A stretch of 64,000 bases of DNA from assembly GCA_015482705.2 (NCBI GenBank), contig JADMLA020000008.1, positions 124,001 to 188,000 on the forward strand, written 5' to 3'. The stretch is from Prosthecochloris sp. GTDB taxonomy: Bacteria > Bacteroidota > Chlorobiia > Chlorobiales > Chlorobiaceae. The notes under the pieces are model-generated. The model made no database searches, was not told the DNA's origin, and saw only the letters and a program-made list of their open reading frames with translations. Positions 17,997 to 27,307 of this stretch are shown piece after piece; position 1 is the first letter of the stretch; every line of letters begins with the position of its first letter. The translations under genes and the position numbers were made by a program.

Positions 17997-18245
17997 GACT
18001 ATATCCCGTAGTCCGATATGTATAAGCGACAATTGACTGGCAGGTCTCCTGACTATGGCGGAATTTCTACTGACAACCTTCCCGCTTTTTCCGGGCGGAA
18101 AAATGCAGTGATTATCAGTAACTGCTTTCTTCAATGCACGAGGCCATGCACTGAAAAAGACAGTAAAACCGCTGGACAGTTGCGGGTACAGTGTACGATT
18201 TTCACGTACTTCCCTATTCTCCGGCTTTTAAACCGGCACCAGCAA
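17997..18245 (-). promoter_or_regulatory. Cobalamin riboswitch 3 (leader of the cbi biosynthetic unit)
   Basis: On the minus strand the core runs GGTGCCGG, GGGAAGTACGTGAAAATCG, GTACCCGCAACTGT (L5), GGGAAGG, and the B12 box GTCAGGAGACCTGCC at 18039-18053. A hairpin at 17997-18013 (GACTACGGGATATAGTC) has a CGGG loop that can pair with CCCG in L5. About 190 bases of leader, including the GTATGGCC tandem repeat, separate it from cbiL. No U-tract terminator is visible, so translational control is more likely than termination. Confidence 0.92.
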
Positions 18246-18314
18246 AAAAAAGAAAGAACGATGTTTATAGAACGTTATATACCAAAATAATTTTAAAGGG
18301 ACAATGCACAAACA

Positions 18315-18788
18315 TCAGGCAGCCTGAGTCTCTCCAAAGATTTCACCTATTTTTCTGCGACGGTAGGCGAAAACATACTCGAGTCTGCTCTGGATAAGAA
18401 GCATATCGAGCATTTTACCGAAAAAGCCAAAGGGAATTTTATACTCTATGATATCAGTCACTTCGACTCCTCCGTGAATTTCCCTGAAAAGATGCCTGTG
18501 ATGCCAGTATTCATAAGGTCCTTCTTCCTGCTCATCCTCGAACCCGTGGGGCTGGTCAACATGCGTTATCCTTGTGGACCATTTGACCGGAAAATCGAAA
18601 AAAGGAAAAAGTTTGTAGCTGATAATCATTCCCTTCTGTAAACGACCGATAGTGTCCTCATTGGTTATCCTCATATGCATTTCCCGAGGCGTTATGAATA
18701 CGAGATTCATGGGATCGGCAAAAAAATCCCACACCTCTTCTATTTCAGCAGATATTTTCTGTGTATATATCAACCTGTTGACGTTCAT
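18315..18788 (-). CDS. SRPBCC (START-like) ligand-binding protein
   Basis: The ATG at 18788 with an upstream CAGG gives 157 residues; earlier in-frame starts add an implausible N-terminus. The sequence has the SRPBCC/polyketide-cyclase-like pattern: an N-terminal strand RLIYTQKISAEIEEVWDFFADPMNL, a conserved FITPREM block, and a C-terminal helix with a basic end (FAYRRRKIGEIF). Such proteins bind hydrophobic ligands in a helix-grip fold; the ligand is unknown here. It has no signal peptide. It is a single gene after the upstream boundary of riboswitch 3 and is divergent from the Nudix gene. Confidence 0.75.
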   Translation of the reverse strand: MNVNRLIYTQKISAEIEEVWDFFADPMNLVFITPREMHMRITNEDTIGRLQKGMIISYKLFPFFDFPVKWSTRITHVDQPHGFEDEQEEGPYEYWHHRHLFREIHGGVEVTDIIEYKIPFGFFGKMLDMLLIQSRLEYVFAYRRRKIGEIFGETQAA

Positions 18789-18954
18789 GATTACCTGAAC
18801 TATTTGATACTTGTGTATCGAATCATTATGTAATGATTCACCATACCATATATAACTGCATAACCACATAAAACTATCCCTTTCGAAACGGGGCATCGAT
18901 ACTGTTTCGCCCTTTCAGGAAACATCTGTTCATCCCTATTTTTCACTGCCCGGA

Positions 18955-19407
18955 ATGGATCAGAAGCAATGTGAAGCACTGGACTACTCGAAAATGGTAA
19001 AAGCCACAGTTACAGCAATCCTGTCACCCTCCGAAGCTGAAAGGTCGACGGTTCTTCTGACACGAAGAAACGTTGATCCATTTAAAAACTGCTGGTGTTT
19101 CCCTGGCGGGCATATCGACAACGGCGAAACAGCTTTAGCCGCTGTTATCCGTGAATCCGCGGAAGAAACCGGACTTTCAATGCAATCACCGTTTTTCCTC
19201 GGTTATTGTGATGAAGTGTTTCCCGAATACAGTTTCCATGCTGTTGTCCTCATGTTCTGCGGAACAGCAACGGGAACACTCAACCCTCAACCCGGTGAAG
19301 TGTCGAATATAGGTTGGTTTTCGATCGATCATGCCCGTAAGCTTACCCTTGCATTCAACCATCAGGAAGTCCTCTACCGCTATGAAAAGCATCTTGAAAC
19401 CACGTAA
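18955..19407 (+). CDS. Nudix hydrolase
   Basis: This protein is 150 residues long. A complete Nudix box is present: GHIDNGE, seven residues, then RESAEETGL (G-x5-E-x7-RE-x2-EE-x-G-hydrophobic), following CWCFPGG. Such enzymes cleave nucleoside diphosphates linked to another moiety. The substrate cannot be read from sequence. An internal ATG at codon 14 (MVKATVTAIL) is an alternative start closer to the domain. Its end overlaps the next gene by 26 bases, so the two may be co-translated. Confidence 0.85.
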   Translation: MDQKQCEALDYSKMVKATVTAILSPSEAERSTVLLTRRNVDPFKNCWCFPGGHIDNGETALAAVIRESAEETGLSMQSPFFLGYCDEVFPEYSFHAVVLMFCGTATGTLNPQPGEVSNIGWFSIDHARKLTLAFNHQEVLYRYEKHLETT

Positions 19408-20272
19408 TTCTCCGATTCTTTTTTTGATCGTCTTTTCCGCAATCCTCATCGGATGTGGAAAAACGCAAAAAAAAGAAGCGACGAGAAGCTCTTCGGATAA
19501 ACCGACGATTGTCAGTCTGGCTCCCAGTATCACGGAAATGATCTATGCTATCGGAGCGGAGCGACAGCTTATAGGCAGAACAAGCGCATGCGATTGGCCT
19601 GCAGATGTAAAGAAAGTTCAGGTTGTCGGAGCTTTCGGACAGCCATCTCTTGAAGTCATTACAAGTCTCGTGCCCGACCTTGTAATCGATATCGATCTTG
19701 CGGACGAAAACATGGGAGAGAAAATAACCGCACTCGGGATCAGACGGGAACGCCTGAACATTCGTTCCCCTGAAGACATCCCGGCCGCGCTTCGTAAGCT
19801 TGGCGAACTGACGGACAACCGTGAACAAGCCGACAGCCTTGCGTTTCTAATCGATGATGGTCTGGAAAATTTCAGGAACACAATCGACACAACTGCTATA
19901 ACTCCGAAAGTGTATCTGGAAATATGGGATGATCCCCTCTGGACCGGAGGAAAAAGCAGCTACGTCTCAGCCCTCATCACCTATGCCGGTGGTGAGAATA
20001 TAGGGGATGCCGCTGAAAAGGAATATTTTGAGGTTTCTCCCGAATGGGTTATCAGACAAAACCCGGATATCATAGCCTGCATGTACATGTCGAGAGAAAG
20101 TGATGTCGCAGCAGACATTGCCTCGAGACCAGGCTGGGATCATATCCAGGCTGTAAAAAGACAAAAAATTTATGACGATTTCGACAACAGCATATTTCTC
20201 CGTCCTGGTCCACGCGTTCTTGAAGGTATAGAACAACTCAGGCGTATTATCGTCGCTGCAAGTAAGGAATAA
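19382..20272 (+). CDS. Periplasmic corrinoid/metal-chelate binding lipoprotein (BtuF-like, third copy)
   Basis: The ATG at 19382 gives 296 residues with a basic N-terminus, a hydrophobic core and the lipobox LIGC. The body is a typical BtuF/helical-backbone metal receptor: TIVSLAPSITEMIYAIGAERQLIGRTSACDWPA, then VVGAFGQPSLEVITSLVPDLVI, and a C-terminal RPGWDHIQAVKRQKIYDDF block. These motifs are closer to classical BtuF than those of the two lipoproteins at 0.8-5.4 kb. No permease or ATPase gene is adjacent, so it may serve the BtuCD pair at 2.0-4.2 kb. Substrate is inferred. Confidence 0.82.
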   Translation: MKSILKPRNSPILFLIVFSAILIGCGKTQKKEATRSSSDKPTIVSLAPSITEMIYAIGAERQLIGRTSACDWPADVKKVQVVGAFGQPSLEVITSLVPDLVIDIDLADENMGEKITALGIRRERLNIRSPEDIPAALRKLGELTDNREQADSLAFLIDDGLENFRNTIDTTAITPKVYLEIWDDPLWTGGKSSYVSALITYAGGENIGDAAEKEYFEVSPEWVIRQNPDIIACMYMSRESDVAADIASRPGWDHIQAVKRQKIYDDFDNSIFLRPGPRVLEGIEQLRRIIVAASKE

Positions 20273-20381
20273 CGCTTGTACACGGAGGCCGAACAAGACG
20301 AATAAGGTTTAAAGAGGAAAAAAGCAGCCAATTTTATATCTTTCCGGCTTTACTATTACTTATTACAAACAGCCTCCCTGC

Positions 20382-21659
20382 ATGAAGAAGTCACCTTTGG
20401 CGATATTGTTTTTGACAGTGCTACTCGACCTGATAGGGTTCGGTATTGTGCTGCCTCTTCTTCCGACATACGCCAAAGATCTTGGGGCAAGTCCCTTTAT
20501 GATCGGTATTATTGCCGCTACTTATGCAAGCATGCAATTTCTTTTTTCTCCTGTCTGGGGAAGGCTCAGTGATTTCATCGGGCGAAGACCGGTCATGCTT
20601 GGCAGTATTTTTGTCGCCTCTATTTCCTATCTGTTTTTTGCAAAAGCATCGACAATTCCCCTGCTTATCCTCGCCCGCTCTCTTTCGGGTATCGGGTCCG
20701 CAAACATCGCTGCTGCGCAGGCCTACATAACCGATGTCACTGACAGTAACAACAGATCCAAGGCAATGGGCATGCTTGGTGCGGCTTTTGGAATAGGGTT
20801 TATCATAGGACCGTTGATCGGCGGTGTAGTCAAGACCAATTTCGGAATAGAAATGGTTGGCTTCGTCGCATCGGCGCTTATCGGTTTCGACTTTATCCTC
20901 GCGCTTTTCTTTCTTCCCGAATCCAACAAGGAAGCCAAAAAGATTTCGAGTTACTTTGGTGGCACAAGAAAACATTCGGGCAAGCCAAGGCTTTCATCCT
21001 TGAAAGAAAAGTCAGCGCTCTATTTCAAAGGTGTTTTTCAAGCGGTGAGCTCGCCACCCATAGCCCTGCTTTTGAGTGCTAACTTCATATTCACCTTCGG
21101 CATCGTGAATATGCAGATCGCTTCGATTCTCCTCTGGAAGGAATATTTTTTGGCTTCTGACCAGCAGATAGGCTATTTGTTCGCTTACGTAGGGGTCATT
21201 TCAGTTATTGTCCAGGGAGGATTGATAAACCAGCTCAACAAACGTTTCGGAGAACACAAGCTTTTTCTCTGGGGCCACTTGACAACATTCATAGGGGTAT
21301 TTTTTATACCGTTCATACCACAGACAACGCTGTTCACCCTTGGTTTGGGAATCCTTTTTTTCTTCGGTATCGGCACAAGTCTAGCCAGTCCTATCAATAT
21401 TTCAATGCTCTCTCTCTACAGCTATACGCAAAAGCAGGGACAAATAATGGGCTACGGACAGTCCATCAATTCTCTTGCGAGAATTTTCGGTCCTGTCAGC
21501 GGCAGCATACTCTACGGCATGTACCCTTCGATGCCGTTTATTGTAGCAGGTGTCCTGATGGTAATTGGAACCGTCATATCCCTGAGTTTGTTCAGATACA
21601 AAATTGAAGCGTTTGACGCAGCGCCCGAATCATCGGTAAGTCCTCAGACGGTTGAATAG
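20382..21659 (+). CDS. Major facilitator superfamily transporter (DHA1, TetA-like)
   Basis: The protein has 425 residues and twelve predicted membrane segments. Motif A of drug/H+ antiporters is present after the second segment (GRLSDFIGRRPVM), and the N-terminus LLDLIGFGIVLPLLP is typical of the TetA/MdtG group. A second motif-A-like loop (NQLNKRFGEHKL) starts the second half. It is probably an inner-membrane proton-coupled exporter, but substrate cannot be inferred. It stands alone between the BtuF-like gene and cca. Confidence 0.85.
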   Translation: MKKSPLAILFLTVLLDLIGFGIVLPLLPTYAKDLGASPFMIGIIAATYASMQFLFSPVWGRLSDFIGRRPVMLGSIFVASISYLFFAKASTIPLLILARSLSGIGSANIAAAQAYITDVTDSNNRSKAMGMLGAAFGIGFIIGPLIGGVVKTNFGIEMVGFVASALIGFDFILALFFLPESNKEAKKISSYFGGTRKHSGKPRLSSLKEKSALYFKGVFQAVSSPPIALLLSANFIFTFGIVNMQIASILLWKEYFLASDQQIGYLFAYVGVISVIVQGGLINQLNKRFGEHKLFLWGHLTTFIGVFFIPFIPQTTLFTLGLGILFFFGIGTSLASPINISMLSLYSYTQKQGQIMGYGQSINSLARIFGPVSGSILYGMYPSMPFIVAGVLMVIGTVISLSLFRYKIEAFDAAPESSVSPQTVE

Positions 21660-21701
21660 CTGAAAAAGGGAAGATTTTTTTTCGAGAATCCAGATAGTGT
21701 T

Positions 21702-23129
21702 ATGTCCTGCAAGGAAAAACTGCCATACAACGCTCTTCCAGATATTCTTTACCGGATCGGAGATATTGCGGACCGGTCCGATACACCCTGCTATCTCGTC
21801 GGTGGCTACGTCAGAGATTTATTGATGCGTCAAGCAAGCCAGGATATCGATATCATGATTATCGGTGAGCCTGTATCATTTGCAAAACGAATCAAGCAAG
21901 AACTGGACGGCAAGAATTTTGTCGTTTTCGAGAGATTCAGGACAGCCCGATTTGAACTGGAAACCCATGATAGCGGTCCGATGCTGCTCGAAATAGTAGG
22001 AGCCCGGAAAGAAAGCTACAATGCCGATTCGCGCAAACCCATAACTGAAATCGGATCGCTCGAGGATGATCTTTCAAGACGTGACTTTTCCATCAATGCA
22101 ATGGCTGTATCGCTGAATCATGACAATCGAAACTGTCTCATCGATCTTTTCAACGGTTACGATGATCTTCGGAAAAAGGTTTTGAAAACACCTCTTGAAC
22201 CTGAAAAAACCTTTTCTGACGACCCTTTGCGTATGATGAGGGCGGCAAGGTTTTCAAGCCAGCTTGAATTTCAGCTTGACAGGAAGGCAATGACCGCAAT
22301 GTCTTCCATGGCGAAACGAATCAGAATTGTCTCGAAGGAACGCATAAGTGTAGAGTTTCTAAAAATCATAGCGAGCCCTAAACCCTCTATAGGACTTATG
22401 ATCCTCTACAAAACCGGTATTCTGCAGGAAATTTTCCCCGAGCTTACCGCCATGGCCGGGGTTGAACAGGTCGACGGCCTTGGACATAAGGATACTCTGT
22501 TCCATACCTTCCAGGTTGTCGACAAACTGTCCGAGAGCAGCGACAAACTGTGGCTCCGAATTGCAGCCCTGCTCCACGATATTGCAAAACCCCTTACCAA
22601 ACGTTTCAGCAGATCATCCGGTTGGACCTTCCACGGACACGAGGCTGTAGGAACCAAGCTCGCCAGGAAAATATTCAACTCGATGCGCTGGCCGCTCGAA
22701 CCGCTCCCCTATGTGCAGAAAATGATACGCCTGCATCATCGCCCAATCCCTCTTTCAAAAGGAGAAATCACCGATTCTGCCGTTAGAAGGCTCATGTACG
22801 AAGCCGGCGAAGATCTTGACGATCTGATGAAACTGTGCAGAGCTGACGTAACCAGTAAGAATCCTGGTAAAGTCAAGAGGATCATGAACAACTTCAACAT
22901 CGTGGAAAGAAAAATAGCGGAAGTTGCCGAAAAAGATCTGCTCGCAAAATGGAGGCCCCCTATCGACGGGTGTGATATCATGGAGACCCTCGGCCTTTCC
23001 GAGGGAAGGCTTGTCGGCATGATAAAGAAAAAAATGGAAGCCGCTGTCATCGAGGGCGAGATACCTTACAACCGTGAGGCTGCTCTCGACTACATAAAAA
23101 AAGCATACCGGGAGATGCAGAATTCATAG
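21702..23129 (+). CDS. cca: tRNA nucleotidyltransferase (CCA-adding enzyme/poly(A) polymerase family) with HD domain
   Basis: The head domain shows CYLVGGYVRDLLMRQASQDIDI, the G-G-x-V-R-D and D-x-D metal motif of class II nucleotidyltransferases, followed by RRDFSINAMAV and DPLRMMRAARF. A C-terminal HD phosphohydrolase-like domain follows (LRIAALLHDIAKPLTK). The 475-residue length fits bacterial CCA-adding enzymes with an HD tail. The enzyme adds or repairs the 3' CCA of tRNA; some relatives add only CC, A, or poly(A), which sequence reading cannot separate. Confidence 0.88.
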   Translation: MSCKEKLPYNALPDILYRIGDIADRSDTPCYLVGGYVRDLLMRQASQDIDIMIIGEPVSFAKRIKQELDGKNFVVFERFRTARFELETHDSGPMLLEIVGARKESYNADSRKPITEIGSLEDDLSRRDFSINAMAVSLNHDNRNCLIDLFNGYDDLRKKVLKTPLEPEKTFSDDPLRMMRAARFSSQLEFQLDRKAMTAMSSMAKRIRIVSKERISVEFLKIIASPKPSIGLMILYKTGILQEIFPELTAMAGVEQVDGLGHKDTLFHTFQVVDKLSESSDKLWLRIAALLHDIAKPLTKRFSRSSGWTFHGHEAVGTKLARKIFNSMRWPLEPLPYVQKMIRLHHRPIPLSKGEITDSAVRRLMYEAGEDLDDLMKLCRADVTSKNPGKVKRIMNNFNIVERKIAEVAEKDLLAKWRPPIDGCDIMETLGLSEGRLVGMIKKKMEAAVIEGEIPYNREAALDYIKKAYREMQNS

Positions 23130-23216
23130 CAGGCAGCCATAAGTAAAAAGTAAATGATATATTAAGGCTTTTCGAAAATCCGGATCCTGCAATTGGATCC
23201 TCAAAAATAGAGCGCA

Positions 23217-24521
23217 GTGATACCACGTTACTCACCGAAAGACATGCAAGCCATCTGGACGGACGAGGCAAAGTTCGAACGCTGGTTAAAACTGGAAATA
23301 GCAGCTGTAGAAGCTCGCGTTGAATCCGGAGTTGTTCCTCGGGAAGCCCTGGACGCCATCAAAGAAAATGCAAAATTCAACGTTGACGAAATACTTGAAA
23401 TCGAAAAAGAGACGAAACACGATGTCATAGCGTTCCTCACCAATGTCAATCAGTACGTAGGACCTCAGTCACGCTACATCCATGAGGGGCTGACCTCTTC
23501 TGATGTTGGCGATACCTGCCTTGCCATGCAGATGCGCGATGCCGGAAGGATTCTTCTCAAAGATATCGAAAAACTCATCGAAGTACTGGGCAAAAGGGCG
23601 GTCGAATTCAAGTATACCCTGGAAATGGGTAGAACACATGGCATTCATGCCGAGCCGACAACCTTCGGTTTGAAACTGCTGCTCTGGCACCAGGAGATGC
23701 TTCGAAACCGGGAACGGCTCGAAAAGGCAGTTGAAAACATCTCCGTAGGCAAAATCTCAGGTGCGGTCGGCACCTACCAGCATCTATCACCGGCTATTGA
23801 AGCGGCCGTATGCAAAAAACTCGACCTGAAACCATCACCGATTTCAACCCAGATTCTGCAACGTGACCGGCATGCCGAGTTTCTTACGACACTTGCGATC
23901 ACAGCATCGTCAATCGAAAAGTTTTCCGTTGAGTTCCGCCATCTGCAACGTACGGAAGTCAGAGAAACAGAAGAATTTTTCAGCAAAGGCCAGAAAGGCA
24001 GCTCAGCCATGCCGCATAAACGAAACCCGATCACCTTTGAACGCCTGACCGGTCTTGCAAGGGTAGTTCGTTCGAACTCCATCGCTGCTCTGGAAAATGT
24101 AGCACTCTGGCATGAAAGAGATATCTCACACTCATCGGTTGAAAGGGTCATCATGCCCGACTCGACGATAGCCCTGTGCTATATGCTTCGGACCTTTACC
24201 GATACCCTTGAAGATCTTCTTGTCTACCCGGACAGAATGAAAGAGAACTTCGATACATCCTACGGCCTCACTCTTTCGCAAACATTACTTCTCGCACTTA
24301 CAGGAAAAGGAATGAGCAGAGAAGAAGCCTATAAGCTCGTGCAACGTAATGCCATGAAAAGTTGGGAACAGAAAATCCAGCTTAAAGAAAACGTTCTGCA
24401 GGATCAGGATATCCTCGAACATGTTTCTGCTGAAGAAATAGAAAAACTCTTCTCATCGGAAAGCATACTCAACAAGCTTAGAAAAAGCGTCGACATCATC
24501 TTTGCCCGAAGTGGGCTCTGA
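23217..24521 (+). CDS. purB: Adenylosuccinate lyase
   Basis: The protein is 434 residues with the fumarase/aspartase signature GSSAMPHKRNPI at about residue 262, MGRTHGIHAEPTTFG near residue 138, and HEGLTSSDVGDT near 87. It cleaves SAICAR and adenylosuccinate in purine synthesis. The start is a GTG at 23217 (V read as M, IPRYSPKDM); no in-frame ATG upstream is nearer to the family start. It is a stand-alone gene. Confidence 0.93.
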   Translation: MIPRYSPKDMQAIWTDEAKFERWLKLEIAAVEARVESGVVPREALDAIKENAKFNVDEILEIEKETKHDVIAFLTNVNQYVGPQSRYIHEGLTSSDVGDTCLAMQMRDAGRILLKDIEKLIEVLGKRAVEFKYTLEMGRTHGIHAEPTTFGLKLLLWHQEMLRNRERLEKAVENISVGKISGAVGTYQHLSPAIEAAVCKKLDLKPSPISTQILQRDRHAEFLTTLAITASSIEKFSVEFRHLQRTEVRETEEFFSKGQKGSSAMPHKRNPITFERLTGLARVVRSNSIAALENVALWHERDISHSSVERVIMPDSTIALCYMLRTFTDTLEDLLVYPDRMKENFDTSYGLTLSQTLLLALTGKGMSREEAYKLVQRNAMKSWEQKIQLKENVLQDQDILEHVSAEEIEKLFSSESILNKLRKSVDIIFARSGL

Positions 24522-24720
24522 GAAAATTAACGCCGTTAAGCTTGGTAATATCCGCGAATATTATTAAATTTCGTGCCGTTTTGTCCCCGAACCGGAGGCA
24601 ATAAAGAGGGTTCGGGGTAGCACAGTACATCTCACATTTCACTGTCACCAGCTATCGGACATATTCATGGAACGCAGGTTATTATTATGCCGATAATAAC
24701 ATAGGAGAGGATTATGCTCT
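24522..24720 (+). promoter_or_regulatory. Leader upstream of the rnf operon with an inverted repeat
   Basis: About 200 non-coding bases precede the rseC-like gene. A 9-base inverted repeat, CCCCGAACC at 24585-24593 and GGTTCGGGG at 24609-24617, can form a hairpin with a 15-base loop. No U-tract follows on either strand, so it is not a simple terminator of purB. A strong AGGAGAGG ribosome site occurs just before the first gene. Confidence 0.4.
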
Positions 24721-25116
24721 ATGTATGCTAAAGTGTTGAAAACATATAAAGGAAAAGCGGAAATCGAGATCTTCTGTACCGAAGCCTCTCAAGAAAATGT
24801 GCACTGTGGAGCATGCAGCATGGGCCAAAAGCCCTCGGCGAAACCCCAGACGGTTCTTGCCCAGAACAAGATAGAGGCAAAGCCTGGCGATATGGTCGAA
24901 TGTGATCAGAAAGAACATGCGGAGGTCAAAGCAGCATTGCTGCTGCTCATCGGCCCGCTGGTACTCTTTATGATAGCGCTTGGAATAGCAAATGCCTTGA
25001 ACCTCGAACTCTGGCAATCGTTTCTTACCGGCGCAGCGGTTCTTGGAGTGACATATATCGTTCTGAGATATTCGCTGAAGAATAAAACGTATTACTACAT
25101 CACAGGAATTAAATAA
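24721..25116 (+). CDS. RseC/SoxR-reducing-system family membrane protein heading the rnf operon
   Basis: The protein has 131 residues. The N-terminal soluble part has a Cys cluster (ENVHCGACSM) and the VECDQKEHAEVKAALLLL transition of the RseC family, followed by two transmembrane segments (LLLIGPLVLFMIALGI and a second near residue 105). RseC-like proteins often accompany Rnf or SoxR-reducing complexes. It is 6 bases upstream of rnfB and has the best ribosome site of the operon. The role in Rnf assembly or cluster maturation is inferred from synteny. Confidence 0.8.
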   Translation: MYAKVLKTYKGKAEIEIFCTEASQENVHCGACSMGQKPSAKPQTVLAQNKIEAKPGDMVECDQKEHAEVKAALLLLIGPLVLFMIALGIANALNLELWQSFLTGAAVLGVTYIVLRYSLKNKTYYYITGIK

Positions 25117-25122
25117 CAACGC

Positions 25123-25962
25123 ATGATTAGTGAAGCATTCATACCGGCAGTTGCAAGCCTGGGCTCCGTAGCACTGACGCTCGGTCTTATAATCTTCTAT
25201 GTTTCCAAAAAATTCCACGTCGAAGAAGATCCCATGGTCCTCATCGTCAATGACATTCTTCCCGGTGTCAACTGCGGAGCCTGCGGGTACCCCAGTTGCG
25301 GGCAGTTTGCCGAGGTTCTTGTCGAAACCAGGGATTCATCGATGTCCTGCCCTGTAGGCGGAGCAGACCTTGCCTCGAAGCTCGGCACGACACTTGGCAT
25401 CACTATGGCTGAACCCAAACCGATAACAGCCGTCGTACTCTGTCAGGGCGACAACGATACAGCAAGACAAACCGCAGAATATTTGGGAATACAGGACTGC
25501 TGGGCAGCAACCCAGACCTATGTCGGACCGAAACAGTGTCGCTATTCCTGTATCGGCCTCGGCTCCTGTATCGCTTTCTGCGATTTCGATGCCATGCGTC
25601 TGGAAAACGGTCTTGTGGTCATCGATAAAGACCTTTGCACCGGCTGCGCCGCCTGTATATCAGCTTGCCCGACCGGCGTGCTTGTGATGCAGGAAAAGAA
25701 AGCGGAACGCTACTTTATAGCCTGTAATTCACATGACAAGGGTGCTGCCACAAAGAAAGCGTGCGACGCTGGTTGTATCGCCTGCCAGAAATGTGTCAAG
25801 GTTTGTGAAGACGACGCAATTGTCATCGAGAATTTCCTGGCCAGGATTATTCAGGAAAAATGCACTTCCTGTGGTAAATGTATCGAGGTCTGTCCGACCA
25901 AGGTCAACTGTATCGTCCTTGAACAGGACCTCAATGAAGTGAAACAAAAAAAAGCCTCGTAA
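25123..25962 (+). CDS. rnfB: Rnf complex ferredoxin subunit RnfB
   Basis: The 279-residue protein starts with one membrane anchor (about residues 7-27). A C-x2-C-x4-C cluster domain follows (NCGACGYPSCGQFAE and a later MSCPVGG), then two further ferredoxin-type regions: CTGCAACISACPTG, CIACQKCVKVCEDD and CTSCGKCIEVCP. RnfB receives electrons from reduced ferredoxin on the cytoplasmic side. The stop abuts the rnfC start directly (TAA-ATG). Confidence 0.93.
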   Translation: MISEAFIPAVASLGSVALTLGLIIFYVSKKFHVEEDPMVLIVNDILPGVNCGACGYPSCGQFAEVLVETRDSSMSCPVGGADLASKLGTTLGITMAEPKPITAVVLCQGDNDTARQTAEYLGIQDCWAATQTYVGPKQCRYSCIGLGSCIAFCDFDAMRLENGLVVIDKDLCTGCAACISACPTGVLVMQEKKAERYFIACNSHDKGAATKKACDAGCIACQKCVKVCEDDAIVIENFLARIIQEKCTSCGKCIEVCPTKVNCIVLEQDLNEVKQKKAS

Positions 25963-27288
25963 ATGAAGACATTTAAAACGGGAGGTATACACCCTCCTGA
26001 AAAAAAGTTCACTGAAAACAGTCCCATAGAAGAGATGTCGGTTCCAACAGAACTGGCCATATCTCTCAACCAGCATCTCGGAAAACCGGCGAAACCTCTG
26101 GTAAAAGTCGGGAGCGAAGTGAAAAAAGGACAACTGATCGGTGAAGCAGACGGTTTTATCTCCGCAAACGTTCATGCAAGCACAAGCGGCAAGGTCAAAG
26201 CCGTCAAGCCACATCCTCATCCCGGTGGCCAGTACGCTATGACCGTTTTCATCACAGCCGATGGAAAAGATGAATGGGCAGAAGGACTCGATACAGACCC
26301 GGTGGACTGGCGAAGTTTTTCGAAAGAAGAAATTATCAACAAGATAAAAGAGGGTGGAATCGTAGGCATGGGAGGAGCCGGGTTTCCGACAAATGTCAAA
26401 CTCTCTCCTCCACCGGACAAACAAATCGATACCATCATTCTCAATGGTGCTGAATGCGAGCCGTTTCTGACTGCAGATCATCGCCTCATGCTCGAATCGC
26501 CCGAAGAAGTTATCGAGGGCTTGGAAATCATCGCTTCACTTTTCTCAGGACAGGCAAAAGCTTACATCGGCATCGAATCCAATAAAAAAGATGCAATCGC
26601 AGTCCTTTCGAAGCTTGCATCACCAAAAGGCATCGAGGTTGTTTCATTAAAAACCAAGTACCCCCAGGGTGCAGAGAAACAGCTTATCAATGCAATTACC
26701 GGTAGAACTATAGAACAAGGGGAACTCCCGTTCGATAAAGGATGCCTCGTGCAGAATATCGGGACGGCCGTAGCTATTTACGAAGCTGTATGCAAAAACA
26801 AGCCTTTGGTGGACAGGATTGTAACGGTTTCCGGCCTTGAAATAGGACACCCCAAAAACATCCGTGCGGTTATCGGTACAAGTTTCAGAGATATTGCCAA
26901 TTTCTGTGGTGACCCGAAAGAAAAAACCAATCAGATCATTTCCGGCGGCCCAATGATGGGTAAAGCACTCTTCACGCTCGATGTACCGGTTGTAAAAACC
27001 ACATCGGGCATTCTTTTTGTCAACAATGCCGGTATTGAAAAAGCACGCGAGCGCACCTGTATCAGATGCGGGAAATGCGTCGATGTCTGTCCTCAGGGTC
27101 TCGCGCCATGGCTGCTCGCCAATGTTGCTCAAATCCGTGAATTTGATGAAATACAGCTCCTGGGCCTTGCAAACTGCACGGAGTGCGGCAGTTGTACATA
27201 CGTCTGCCCGTCGAAACGCGAACTTGTTCACTGGATCAAATACGCCAAGGCACTAGTCAATAACCGCCAAAAACGCAAATCAGCTTAA
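25963..27288 (+). CDS. rnfC: Rnf complex NADH-binding iron-sulfur subunit RnfC
   Basis: The 441-residue protein has the NuoF-like nucleotide/flavin motif GIVGMGGAGFPTNVKL near residue 130, NGAECEPFLTADHR, and two C-terminal 4Fe-4S motifs (CIRCGKCVDVCPQG and CTECGSCTYVCPS). It passes electrons to NAD+. Length is typical of the compact RnfC form, without the long repetitive tail of enterobacteria. The start codon follows the rnfB stop with no gap. Confidence 0.93.
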   Translation: MKTFKTGGIHPPEKKFTENSPIEEMSVPTELAISLNQHLGKPAKPLVKVGSEVKKGQLIGEADGFISANVHASTSGKVKAVKPHPHPGGQYAMTVFITADGKDEWAEGLDTDPVDWRSFSKEEIINKIKEGGIVGMGGAGFPTNVKLSPPPDKQIDTIILNGAECEPFLTADHRLMLESPEEVIEGLEIIASLFSGQAKAYIGIESNKKDAIAVLSKLASPKGIEVVSLKTKYPQGAEKQLINAITGRTIEQGELPFDKGCLVQNIGTAVAIYEAVCKNKPLVDRIVTVSGLEIGHPKNIRAVIGTSFRDIANFCGDPKEKTNQIISGGPMMGKALFTLDVPVVKTTSGILFVNNAGIEKARERTCIRCGKCVDVCPQGLAPWLLANVAQIREFDEIQLLGLANCTECGSCTYVCPSKRELVHWIKYAKALVNNRQKRKSA

Positions 27289-27307
27289 AGGCTCAGTATT
27301 ACTATCT

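Noticed and set aside
24585..24617. Intrinsic terminator of purB
   Set aside because: The stem is good but no T-run follows on either strand; listed only as a leader inverted repeat.
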